Origin: an uncultured Treponema sp. | GTDB lineage: Bacteria > Spirochaetota > Spirochaetia > Treponematales > Treponemataceae | NCBI GenBank assembly: GCA_937915735.1 | Contig: CALGGS010000060.1 | Span: 1-34,854, forward strand | Reading direction: 5' to 3' | Length of the DNA: 34,854 nt | Part shown: positions 7,170 to 14,603 of the stretch, in pieces | How the letters are laid out: each line of letters opens with the position of its first letter | Numbering within the stretch: the first letter of the stretch is position 1 | Made by a program: the position numbers and the translations under genes | Notes under the pieces: model-generated | Database searches by the model: none | The model's input: the letters and a program-made list of their open reading frames with translations, nothing else | What the model was told of the DNA's origin: nothing

Positions 7170-7215
7170 CTTTAAATATTTTAGACTTTGCTATAAAATG
7201 ATAAAATATTTAAAG
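7170..7215. promoter_or_regulatory. 14-bp perfect inverted repeat before flbD
   Basis: CTTTAAATATTTTA (7170-7183) and TAAAATATTTAAAG (7202-7215) are perfect inverted copies around 18 bases. A second, alternative pair, AGACTTT (7183-7189) and AAAGTCT (7212-7218), overlaps it. -10-like boxes (TATAAA at 7192, TAAAAT at 7202) lie inside, so this is probably the operator/promoter of the flagellar operon. No clear sigma-28 or sigma-70 -35 match is seen. Confidence 0.55.
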
Positions 7216-7240
7216 TCTTTATCTTGTCAGGGTGGGGGAT

Positions 7241-7438
7241 ATGATACCTGTTACAAAATTAGACGGCACGATTTACTGGATAAATCCGCACATGATAGAA
7301 AGCATGGAGCAGAATCCTGACCTTACTATCACTTTTTTCTCCGGAAAAAAAATAGTGGTTAAGGATAAGCCTCAGGAAGTCATTGACCGCATCGTCACAT
7401 ATCGAAAAAAAATCGGCATTAACGCCCTTGAAATATAA
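7241..7438 (+). CDS. flbD: Flagellar protein FlbD
   Basis: This 65-residue protein (MIPVTKLDGTIYWINPHMIE...) is the small FlbD family found at the head of flagellar motor operons in spirochaetes and Firmicutes; its biochemical role is unsettled. The pattern of an N-terminal Lys-Leu-Asp/Asn-Gly turn followed by YWINP and MIESMEQNPD is characteristic. ATG 7241 is preferred to GTG 7232 because AGGGTG (7229-7234) sits 6 bases upstream of it. It is followed 22 bases later by motA and is the first gene of the operon in this window. Confidence 0.9.
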   Translation: MIPVTKLDGTIYWINPHMIESMEQNPDLTITFFSGKKIVVKDKPQEVIDRIVTYRKKIGINALEI

Positions 7439-7460
7439 AAAAGAATTGTAGGAGCAGAAA

Positions 7461-8243
7461 ATGGATATAGCTACAATAATTGGTATTATCGGTGGTACGG
7501 TTGCCATCGGTCTCGGTGTCGTTACTTCAGGTGGTTCAATCGGTGGTATCATTGATATTCCGTCTGTGTTCGTAACGGTCGGTGGTTCTTATGCCGCTTT
7601 GTTCATCGTAGCACCGCTCAAACAGGCCCTGGGTTTGTTCAAGATTATGGGGCGGGCATTTAAGGTTCACACCTACAATGAGCAGACGCTGATTCAGAAT
7701 ATGGTCGCTCTTTCAGAGAAAGCTCGCCGTGAAGGTATCTTGGCTCTTGAAGAAGGTCTTGATGATTTGGACAGCCCTTTTATGAAGGAAGGTCTCCGAA
7801 TGGTAGTCGACGGTACTGACGGTAATATCATCAGGGCAATTATGGAAAACGAAATGAGCGCGGCGGAAGGCCGGCACATGAGCTGGATTGGAGTTATCAA
7901 CGCCTGGGCAGGTTACGGTCCTGGTTTCGGTATGTTGGGTACGGTTATCGGTCTTATTGGTATGTTGAACAACTTGGAAGATAAAAGCTCCCTCGGTCCT
8001 AACATGGCTGTCGCTTTGATTACGACTCTGTACGGTTCTATGCTTGCTAACTGGCTCGTAGCTCCTTTTGCAAATAAGCTTTCTGCTCAGAATGCGGCGG
8101 AAATGTCAACTATGGAAATGATTATCGAAGGTGTTCTTTCAATTCAGGCTGGTGACAACCCTCGAATTCTTGCATTAAAGCTTCTTACTTATGTAGATCC
8201 AAAAACTCGTAAGATTATTGAGCCTGAAGTCCTCAAAGACTAA
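7461..8243 (+). CDS. motA: Flagellar motor stator protein MotA
   Basis: MotA forms the proton- or sodium-driven stator ring with MotB. The 260-residue product has four membrane helices (about 3-22, 33-51, 148-170, 182-203). It has a cytoplasmic loop carrying the charged residues Arg89/Arg90 and Glu97/Glu98, and the two conserved prolines Pro154 (GYGPGFGMLGT) and Pro180 (LGPNMAVAL), which in other MotA proteins lie at the channel. AGGAG lies six bases before the ATG. It is followed by motB after 18 bases. Confidence 0.96.
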   Translation: MDIATIIGIIGGTVAIGLGVVTSGGSIGGIIDIPSVFVTVGGSYAALFIVAPLKQALGLFKIMGRAFKVHTYNEQTLIQNMVALSEKARREGILALEEGLDDLDSPFMKEGLRMVVDGTDGNIIRAIMENEMSAAEGRHMSWIGVINAWAGYGPGFGMLGTVIGLIGMLNNLEDKSSLGPNMAVALITTLYGSMLANWLVAPFANKLSAQNAAEMSTMEMIIEGVLSIQAGDNPRILALKLLTYVDPKTRKIIEPEVLKD

Positions 8244-8261
8244 TTTTTAAAGGGTAGCGTA

Positions 8262-9017
8262 ATGGCAAAAAAAGAAAAGAAGGAACCCGAAAAACCGTCA
8301 ACCGCCTGGCAAGGTACTTATGGTGACATGATTACTCTTATGCTCTGCTTCTTCGTTATGTTGTATGACCCTAACGAGGTTGATACGGCGGCATTGGCTC
8401 AAATTCAAGAGTCCCTTCAGATTACGACCGAATCTATCGAAGCTCCTGTCACGAACGGCGGCCAGTCCCTTTCCCAGGGAAAACTCGCCGATTTAGGTAA
8501 CAATGTTTCGTCTCTTCCTTCGGCAGAAAAGGGAACTTCTCTTTCCGTAGCAAAAAAGAAGGCTGTCAGCTTGTTCGCTCCTGAAGTAAAATCTGCAAAA
8601 ATCACTCTTTCAAGTGACGAGCGGGGAGTCGTTATCTCTCTTGCCTCTGATGCTTTTTTTGAAGAGGGCAGCGCGCAGTTAAATATCGACGAAACTCGGG
8701 ATATTCTCTTAAAATTGTCGAAATTCTTTCAAGATTCCGAGCTAAAAAACCGAAGATTTAGAATAGAGGGACATACAGATTCTACGCCAGTAGTGAATGC
8801 TCCCAACAGTGCAGAATATTATCCGTCAAACTGGGAGTTGTCTACTACCCGTGCGGCAAATGTTCTTCACTATTTGTCGGATTTCGGTGTCGATGAAAGT
8901 CAGTTCTCTCTTGCAGGCTATGCCGACACAAGGCCTATGTTTTCTAACGAAACAAAAGAAGGTCAGGCGTACAACCGCCGTGTTGACATCATAATTCTAG
9001 ACGAAGGACATTTCTAA
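8262..9017 (+). CDS. motB: Flagellar motor stator protein MotB
   Basis: MotB anchors the stator to peptidoglycan. It has a basic N-terminus, then one membrane helix (about residues 19-36) with the essential channel aspartate Asp22 in TYGDMITLMLCFFVM, a linker, and an OmpA-like peptidoglycan-binding domain (about 125-250) with RIEGHTDSTP, NWELSTTRAANVLHYL and YNRRVDIIIL. The 251-residue length is typical. A weak AGGG precedes ATG 8262. It is followed by fliL after 15 bases. Confidence 0.96.
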   Translation: MAKKEKKEPEKPSTAWQGTYGDMITLMLCFFVMLYDPNEVDTAALAQIQESLQITTESIEAPVTNGGQSLSQGKLADLGNNVSSLPSAEKGTSLSVAKKKAVSLFAPEVKSAKITLSSDERGVVISLASDAFFEEGSAQLNIDETRDILLKLSKFFQDSELKNRRFRIEGHTDSTPVVNAPNSAEYYPSNWELSTTRAANVLHYLSDFGVDESQFSLAGYADTRPMFSNETKEGQAYNRRVDIIILDEGHF

Positions 9018-9032
9018 AATAAGGAGATAAAT

Positions 9033-9590
9033 ATGGCAGACGAAGATGAAGGAATGGGATTAGATGACGCTGGGGATGCAGGTGATGCTGCTCCTGCAAA
9101 AGGCGGAAAAGGTCTCCTTATTCCGGGACTTTTAAAATGGGTCGCAATTGGCTTAGCGGCAATCATTTTGATTGTTACCGTTGTCGTTATCACGATGAAG
9201 GTTGTTGGCGGAAATAATACGGGAACTGGCGCTGTCGTTCCTATGACCGAGGAATTCACCGGCTCTAAGGAAATCCTTGACTGGTATACATCTCTCGGTC
9301 TTCTTCAGACTCGCACAATGGAAGCAAATCCGGCTTCTGTGCGTGTTGATGTTGTTCTTGGTTACAAAAAAGAAGATAAGGCAACTTCTACTGAAATTAC
9401 TCAGAGAACGGTTGAACTTAAAGACTTTTTACGCCGATACTTTACACAGAAGACAGCAGAGGAATTGCGCCCTCAGAACGAAGAAAACCTTAAAATCGAA
9501 ATCCGAAATGCTATCAACGATACGATTTTGAGTTCTTCAAAGATTAAAGATGTTCGCTTTATGCAGCTGGATGTCATTCAGTCGAACTAA
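9033..9590 (+). CDS. fliL: Flagellar basal-body associated protein FliL
   Basis: FliL is an inner-membrane protein that surrounds the stator and supports torque. This copy has a short acidic, Gly/Ala-rich cytoplasmic tail, one membrane helix (about residues 34-58, LLKWVAIGLAAIILIVTVVV) and a periplasmic domain whose end, KTAEELRPQNEENLKIEIRN, matches the family pattern. 185 residues. AAGGAG lies six bases before the ATG. Confidence 0.92.
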   Translation: MADEDEGMGLDDAGDAGDAAPAKGGKGLLIPGLLKWVAIGLAAIILIVTVVVITMKVVGGNNTGTGAVVPMTEEFTGSKEILDWYTSLGLLQTRTMEANPASVRVDVVLGYKKEDKATSTEITQRTVELKDFLRRYFTQKTAEELRPQNEENLKIEIRNAINDTILSSSKIKDVRFMQLDVIQSN

Positions 9591-9624
9591 GGCGTTTTGT
9601 TAAAAATAAAAAAGGTGGGAAGAC

Positions 9625-10659
9625 ATGAACGAGGTTCTGTCACAGGATGAAATTGACCAGTTGCTTCAAGCCATCTCTTCTGGAGATTCAGGGGCAGATG
9701 ATTTTAAACCGGTCAGTGATACGCGAAAAATTAAGATTTACGACTTCAAGCGTCCGGACAAGTTCTCAAAGGAACAAATCCGTACGGTGCAGATTATGCA
9801 CGAGACTTTCGCGCGTCTTACAACTACAAGTCTCTCGGCTCAGTTGCGTTCTATGGTCCATGTCCATGTCGCTTCGGTAGACCAGCTCACTTACGAAGAG
9901 TTTGTCCGTTCTATTCCAACGCCTACAACTCTTGCCGTAATCAATATGGATCCTTTAAAAGGAAACGCTGTCCTTGAAATTGACCCTGCTATTACCTTCA
10001 GTGTTATTGACCGCTTGTTTGGTGGTACAGGCCAGGGGGCGAAGGTTAGCCGAGACTTAACCGACATTGAGCAGTCCGTAATGGAAGGCATCATCGTCCG
10101 AATCTTAGCGAATATGCGTGAGGCTTGGACTCAGGTTATAGACTTGCGTCCTCGCCTTGGTCAGATTGAGACAAATCCTCAGTTCGCTTCAATCGTCCCG
10201 CCTTCAGAAATGGTCGTTCTTGTAACATTGGAGACTAAAATCGGTGAAGAAGAAGGGATGATGAACTTCTGTATTCCTTACCTTACGATTGAGCCGATTG
10301 TCTCAAAACTTTCTTCTCAGTTCTGGTTCAGTTCTGTCAGAAGAAGCTCTACGACTCAGTATCTTGGCACACTCAAAGAAAAACTTTCTGATGTCAATAT
10401 GGATGTAGTCGCAGAAATAGGCACTATAAACCTTCCGATTCGCGAGGTCTTGGCACTTCGTGCTGGCGATGTAGTGCGACTTACGACGGTCAGGGTAGGG
10501 GATCCTCTTACACTGAGTGTTGGAAACGAAAAGAAATTTTACTGTCAGCCAGGTGTCGTTGGCAAAAAGATGGCTGTTCAGGTTATTGGAAAAATAGATC
10601 AGAGCGAATCTGATGAATTCGAAGAATTATCAGTAGAAGGAGATGAATCTTATGAGTGA
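9625..10659 (+). CDS. fliM: Flagellar switch protein FliM
   Basis: FliM is the central C-ring switch protein. The N-terminal CheY-P binding motif LSQDEIDQLLQ (residues 5-15) is followed by the CheC-like middle domain (about 45-235, with KRPDKFSKEQIRTVQIMHE and IDRLFGGTG) and a C-terminal SpoA/FliN-like domain (about 250-330). 344 residues is normal. AAGGTGG precedes the ATG. Its TGA overlaps the start of fliY by eight bases, so the two are translationally coupled. Confidence 0.96.
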   Translation: MNEVLSQDEIDQLLQAISSGDSGADDFKPVSDTRKIKIYDFKRPDKFSKEQIRTVQIMHETFARLTTTSLSAQLRSMVHVHVASVDQLTYEEFVRSIPTPTTLAVINMDPLKGNAVLEIDPAITFSVIDRLFGGTGQGAKVSRDLTDIEQSVMEGIIVRILANMREAWTQVIDLRPRLGQIETNPQFASIVPPSEMVVLVTLETKIGEEEGMMNFCIPYLTIEPIVSKLSSQFWFSSVRRSSTTQYLGTLKEKLSDVNMDVVAEIGTINLPIREVLALRAGDVVRLTTVRVGDPLTLSVGNEKKFYCQPGVVGKKMAVQVIGKIDQSESDEFEELSVEGDESYE

Positions 10660-11815
10660 TGGAACAATATCACAGAGCGAAATTGACGCTTTGCTAAGCG
10701 GTGTTGATGTTGGAGGTCTTTCATCAGGTCCATCTTCCAATGTAAATATCGACACTGCCACTTTGAAAAAATTTGCTGACGGCTTGAAAGACAAGGTTGC
10801 CTCAAATTTAAACGGAATGACAGACGGTTCTTTTGAAGTTGGTTCTCCAAGCGTTGAGTCAATGGACAGAGACCAGCTTTTGGCAAAACTTCCGGAAATG
10901 GTGGTTGCTGTTACTGCTGACTTTAATGCGGGCTTGAAGGGTGACCATCTTGTTTTGATGGCTCCTGAATTCGCTCAGAAAATCACGAGCCTTGTCAACA
11001 AAGAAGAGAATGCAGAGCTGGATGATATGGCTCTTTCTGTAATCGGTGAATTCGTTTCAACTCATACCGGCTCAGAAATTACAGATTTGAGTGCCATCGC
11101 AGGCCTTGCTTCCAACCCGCCTGAGGCTACTCATGTGCCGAAGCCGATGGTTCGCATTCCTCAGGGAACCTTCGCATTGTTCTCTTATCCGTTGACACTT
11201 GAAGGACAGAATTATACACTTTGGGAAGCAGTTTCGAGCGATGTAGCGGAAGGAATTGCAAAAGCTTTGGGCGGTGGAACTCCGGAGGCAGCTGGCGGAA
11301 CTCTTAATGCCGCTGACATGGCTTCAATGGCAAACCTTGCCGGCGGACAGCAGCCAATGGGCGGAATGCAGATGGGGTCTTTCCAGCAGCCAATGATGGG
11401 AGGCACAATGCCAATGGGCGGTATGGGAATGCCTGGTATGCAAATGGGAGGTGGTATGCAGCCGATGATGGGAATGGGCGGAATGCCAATGGGTATGCCG
11501 AATGTTCAGTCGGTTCAGTATCCGAATCTTGCAGGCGGACCAACAACTCAGGAACAAGGAAATATCGGTCTTATCATGGATGTAAACATGGAAATGACCG
11601 TAGAGCTTGGACGAACCAAAAAACAAATCAAAGATATTTTGGGAATGGGCGAAGGTACAATCATTGAGCTTGACAAGCTCGCCGGTGAGCCTGTTGACAT
11701 TCTCGTAAATCATAAGCCAATCGCTAAGGGCGAGGTTGTAGTTATCGACGAAAACTTCGGTGTTCGTGTAACTGAAATCCTTTCTCCAATGGAGCGGGTG
11801 AGCGACTTACGCTAA
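10652..11815 (+). CDS. fliY: Flagellar switch protein FliY (FliN-type)
   Basis: 387 residues. It begins with a CheY-binding-like motif ISQSEIDALLSG (residues 6-17), continues into a CheC/CheX-like middle region (about 75-205), then a Met/Gly-rich linker (about 231-284), and ends with a FliN SpoA domain (about 304-385: MDVNMEMTVELGRTK, GEPVDILVNHKPIAKGEVVVIDENFGVRVTEI). This is the FliY form of FliN found in spirochaetes and Gram-positives. The start is ATG 10652: AAGGAG at 10637-10642 is nine bases away, whereas ATG 10643 has no gap. A terminator and a new promoter follow before fliO. Confidence 0.94.
   Translation: MSDGTISQSEIDALLSGVDVGGLSSGPSSNVNIDTATLKKFADGLKDKVASNLNGMTDGSFEVGSPSVESMDRDQLLAKLPEMVVAVTADFNAGLKGDHLVLMAPEFAQKITSLVNKEENAELDDMALSVIGEFVSTHTGSEITDLSAIAGLASNPPEATHVPKPMVRIPQGTFALFSYPLTLEGQNYTLWEAVSSDVAEGIAKALGGGTPEAAGGTLNAADMASMANLAGGQQPMGGMQMGSFQQPMMGGTMPMGGMGMPGMQMGGGMQPMMGMGGMPMGMPNVQSVQYPNLAGGPTTQEQGNIGLIMDVNMEMTVELGRTKKQIKDILGMGEGTIIELDKLAGEPVDILVNHKPIAKGEVVVIDENFGVRVTEILSPMERVSDLR
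11357..11497 (+). repeat. Met/Gly/Gln/Pro-rich repetitive linker in fliY
   Basis: Residues 236-282 hold 18 methionines in 47 positions with degenerate PMGGM/QMGG units. The DNA is correspondingly repetitive (ATGGG, CCAATG). It separates the CheC-like part from the FliN domain. Confidence 0.85.
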
Positions 11816-11852
11816 AGCTTTGAGGGACTAAAAAAATACCAAAAATCCACAG

Positions 11853-11891
11853 GCATCTGTCAAAAACTATTCGACAGATGCTTTTTTTTTT
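11853..11891 (+). terminator. Rho-independent terminator between fliY and fliO
   Basis: GCATCTGTC (11853-11861) and GACAGATGC (11873-11881) form a perfect 9-bp stem followed by ten T's. It ends the flbD-fliY transcript at least partly, within what is usually one flagellar operon. Confidence 0.88.
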
Positions 11892-11899
11892 GTTATAAT
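11871..11899 (+). promoter_or_regulatory. Promoter of fliO-fliP-fliQ-fliR
   Basis: TCGACA (11871-11876, five of six consensus bases) and a perfect TATAAT (11894-11899) are separated by 17 bases. The -35 box lies in the right arm of the terminator stem and the T-run forms most of the spacer. The expected start near 11906 leaves a leader of about 40 bases. Confidence 0.75.
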
Positions 11900-11946
11900 A
11901 AAACCTGATTTTATCGCACTCAATGCGGTAAAAGTGGGTGGGGAAA

Positions 11947-12651
11947 ATGTTAAAAAAGTCTCAAAAATGCGTGTTTCGCAAGGCCTTTGTTCTTTGCGTT
12001 CTGTTTTTAAGTTTTAATCTGTCAGCTTTTGCTCAAGCAGACTCTGCTTTTAATCAGCAAAATCAAAATCTTGACTCTCAAACCCTGGCTTCTCAAAATC
12101 AGGGGGCGGGTCAGAATCAGGCTTCTCTTCCGTCTGAAACTCAAAACTGGAACTGGTCTTCTAATAGCTATGGCGAGGATCAGAGGCAGCCTTCAACCCT
12201 GGGGCTTTTCTTTAAAATGGTTTTTGCGCTCTTCGTCGTTGTCGCTCTGGCCTATCTTGCGCTTAGGATTTTAAAACGGACGACAAAACTTTCAAATTCA
12301 GATGACCCCTTTTTGCGCCATGTCTCCCATCTCTCCCTTTCTTCTAACCGTTCTGTCGATGTCGTTACGATTCTTGACCATGCCTATATCCTTGGAGTGA
12401 GTGACAATGCGGTAAATCTTGTGGGTGAAATTACTGACAAGGAGCTTGTTGATTCGATGAATCTTTATGCGGACAAAAATGACAACACGAAGCGGCCTCG
12501 GTCTTTTAACGATATTCTTTCAATTTTTATGCCGAATTCTAATCCGAATATGAAAAATCAGAATATTTACGGCTCTTCTTCTTTTAATGCTTCAGAGCTT
12601 CTTCGTCGCCAGCGTGAGCGTCTTAACGAAAATGAAAATGGGGGCGAGTAA
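11947..12651 (+). CDS. fliO: Flagellar biosynthesis protein FliO/FliZ
   Basis: FliO helps assemble the FliP-FliQ-FliR export gate. The product has a cleavable-looking signal peptide (about residues 1-29, ending SAFA), a Gln/Asn-rich extracytoplasmic stretch (about 30-80), one membrane helix (about 86-108, LGLFFKMVFALFVVVALAYLALRIL) and a cytoplasmic domain with VSHLSLSSNRSVDVVTILDHAYILGVSDNAVNLVGEI in the FliO pattern. GTG 11938 is in frame, but ATG 11947 is preferred because GTGGGG is spaced correctly before it. FliO sequences are weakly conserved; the position directly before fliP is strong support. Confidence 0.88.
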   Translation: MLKKSQKCVFRKAFVLCVLFLSFNLSAFAQADSAFNQQNQNLDSQTLASQNQGAGQNQASLPSETQNWNWSSNSYGEDQRQPSTLGLFFKMVFALFVVVALAYLALRILKRTTKLSNSDDPFLRHVSHLSLSSNRSVDVVTILDHAYILGVSDNAVNLVGEITDKELVDSMNLYADKNDNTKRPRSFNDILSIFMPNSNPNMKNQNIYGSSSFNASELLRRQRERLNENENGGE

Positions 12652-12652
12652 A

Positions 12653-13531
12653 ATGAAAAAAATGATTTCAATCGCTTTTCACAAATGGCTTCCTCGCCTC
12701 GTCCTTGCTTCCTTTCTCTCGATTTTCTGCCTTTTTCCTGTCACATCCCAGTCAAGGCAGAACCGGAACTTTCCGGGTGGCTCAACGAATGGGCGTACTG
12801 AAATGAGCGGCGATGTCCGTGGACTTGATTTTCCCAATATCGATGTGAATATTACCCGTCCAGAAAGCGGGCAGGAGGTTGCTTTTTCGGTTCAGCTTCT
12901 TCTTCTGCTTACGGTTCTTACGATTGCTCCGAGCATTTTAATTCTTACGACTTGTTTCCTTCGCTTTTCGATTGTCCTGGACTTCATTAAGCGGGCACTT
13001 TCCCTTCAGCAGGTCCCTCCCACATCAGTTTTGAACGGAATAGCCCTTTTTATGACGATTTTTGTAATGTTCCCGACTTTGCAGAATGTCTACAACAATG
13101 CTTTTAAGCCTCTTTCTGACGGTCAGATTGGAATTGAAGAAGCCTACAGGCAGGCAGAATCCCCGCTCAGAGATTTTATGCTTAATCAGACAGTTGAGAG
13201 GGCGAGTGACGGCTCTTTGCAGTCCCGCTATATTTCGGCTTTTTTGAGCATGGCGAATTTACCTTCGCCTGAAGGACCGGAGGATATCCCGACTTATGTT
13301 ATCGTTCCGGCATATATTCTTCACGAGCTTACCGTGGCATTTAAAATTGGTATCTTCTTGTATATTCCCTTTATCGTAATAGATATGGTGGTGGCCAGCA
13401 TCCTCATGAGTATGGGTATGATGATGCTTCCTCCGGTTCAGATTTCCATGCCCTTTAAGCTGATGCTCTTCGTAATGGTAGACGGCTGGGGGCTTTTAAC
13501 GCAGCAGTTATTTTTGGGGGTTCTTAAATAA
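12653..13531 (+). CDS. fliP: Flagellar export gate protein FliP
   Basis: FliP forms the core of the type III export gate. From ATG 12653 the product is 292 residues: a long signal peptide (about 1-33, WLPRLVLASFLSIFCLFPVTSQ), an extracytoplasmic stretch of about 40 residues, then the FliP domain with LTIAPSILILTTCFLRFSIV, PPTSVLNGIALFMTIFVM, HELTVAFKIGIFLYIPFIVID and MMMLPPVQISMPFKLMLFV. The frame is open to 12587, but those 22 codons overlap fliO and are not family sequence. It starts one base after the fliO stop, and its own stop shares one base with the fliQ start. Confidence 0.95.
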   Translation: MKKMISIAFHKWLPRLVLASFLSIFCLFPVTSQSRQNRNFPGGSTNGRTEMSGDVRGLDFPNIDVNITRPESGQEVAFSVQLLLLLTVLTIAPSILILTTCFLRFSIVLDFIKRALSLQQVPPTSVLNGIALFMTIFVMFPTLQNVYNNAFKPLSDGQIGIEEAYRQAESPLRDFMLNQTVERASDGSLQSRYISAFLSMANLPSPEGPEDIPTYVIVPAYILHELTVAFKIGIFLYIPFIVIDMVVASILMSMGMMMLPPVQISMPFKLMLFVMVDGWGLLTQQLFLGVLK

Positions 13532-13794
13532 TGTCAGTTGGAATGATTGTCGGTCTTATGCGAGGGGCTGTTTTTCAGGTTTTTATTTTGTGTGCCCCTG
13601 TTCTTGGTGCGGCTCTTATAATCGGTTTGATTGTGGCTATTTTTCAGGCGACGACTTCGATTCAAGAGCAGACTCTTACATTCTTGCCGAAGATGCTGGT
13701 TATTCTCGCGGTTTTAGCCTTAATCGGTGGCTGGATGTTCAATATGATGGGAAGCTACGCCGCTAACTTGTTCAGTCAGATACAGAATTTGTAG
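13531..13794 (+). CDS. fliQ: Flagellar export gate protein FliQ
   Basis: 87 residues with two membrane helices and the family core VLGAALIIGLIVAIFQATTSIQEQTLTFLPKM. FliQ packs around FliP/FliR in the export gate. ATG overlaps the fliP stop by one base, so translation is coupled. Confidence 0.95.
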   Translation: MSVGMIVGLMRGAVFQVFILCAPVLGAALIIGLIVAIFQATTSIQEQTLTFLPKMLVILAVLALIGGWMFNMMGSYAANLFSQIQNL

Positions 13795-13808
13795 TCTGTT
13801 CTTAAAAT

Positions 13809-14603
13809 ATGCTAGACAGAATATTATTAAATGCTCCGGTTTTTCTTCTCGTGGCTGTGAGGTGCTTTGCCCTCGTGATGACATTGCCGCTTTTTTCGAT
13901 TCGGAATGTCTCACGGATTGCGAAAGTCGCTCTTACGGGCTATATGGCTTATCTTCTGTTCTCCCGCGTAAATTTTTCAATTTATGAGCCTTTTATCGCT
14001 TCTGACGGCTCTCTTTCTCTTTCTTATGTGGCTCTTTTAGTCGGGGAAGGTCTGATTGGAATTTTAACGGGCTTTTATGTTACTATGATTTTCGCGGCCT
14101 TCAGCTCTGCGGGGCAGTTTTTCGCTTTTCAGATGGGATTTTCTGCAAGCGAGGTTTATGACGCTTTAAGTCAGGTCGAAAATCCTCTTATGGGCCAGTT
14201 TTTTAATCTTGTCGCAATGCTGATTTTCTTGCAGAGTGACTGGGCTGTCTATCTTTTTTCCAGGGCCTTAGTCTCAAGCTTTGATTCTTTAAACGCCTTG
14301 AACCTTGTTCTTGCCCGTGAGGATATGATTCACTTCCTTTTGAGCGGACTTACTAAGCTTTTTCTTGACGCGTTTGTGATTTCGCTTCCGATTATGGGAA
14401 CTCTTCTTCTGATTTCCGTTACGATGGGAATCCTTTCAAAGGCCGCCCCCCAGATGAATTTGATGAGCGAAGGCTTTCCGATTATGATTCTTGTCTCGTT
14501 CTTTATCATCTGGTCTCTCTTCCCTCAAATTTCAGAATTTTTCGTTCATTCATTTGAGGGTGGATTCAGGGCGCTTCAGGCTCTTTTTAATTCTGTGAAT
14601 TAG
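13809..14603 (+). CDS. fliR: Flagellar export gate protein FliR
   Basis: 264 residues, about six membrane helices, beginning MLDRILLNAPVFLLVAVRCFALVMTLPLFS and containing LLVGEGLIGILTGFYVTMIFAAFSSAGQFFAFQMGFS, typical of FliR. It starts 15 bases after fliQ with little ribosome binding site. It is the last gene of the operon: the next gene is on the other strand and overlaps it tail to tail by 17 bases. flhB and flhA, which usually follow fliR, are absent here. Confidence 0.95.
   Translation: MLDRILLNAPVFLLVAVRCFALVMTLPLFSIRNVSRIAKVALTGYMAYLLFSRVNFSIYEPFIASDGSLSLSYVALLVGEGLIGILTGFYVTMIFAAFSSAGQFFAFQMGFSASEVYDALSQVENPLMGQFFNLVAMLIFLQSDWAVYLFSRALVSSFDSLNALNLVLAREDMIHFLLSGLTKLFLDAFVISLPIMGTLLLISVTMGILSKAAPQMNLMSEGFPIMILVSFFIIWSLFPQISEFFVHSFEGGFRALQALFNSVN

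Noticed and set aside
12587..12652. FliP start upstream of ATG 12653
   Set aside because: The codons overlap the end of fliO in another frame and would place unrelated residues before an otherwise normal signal peptide.
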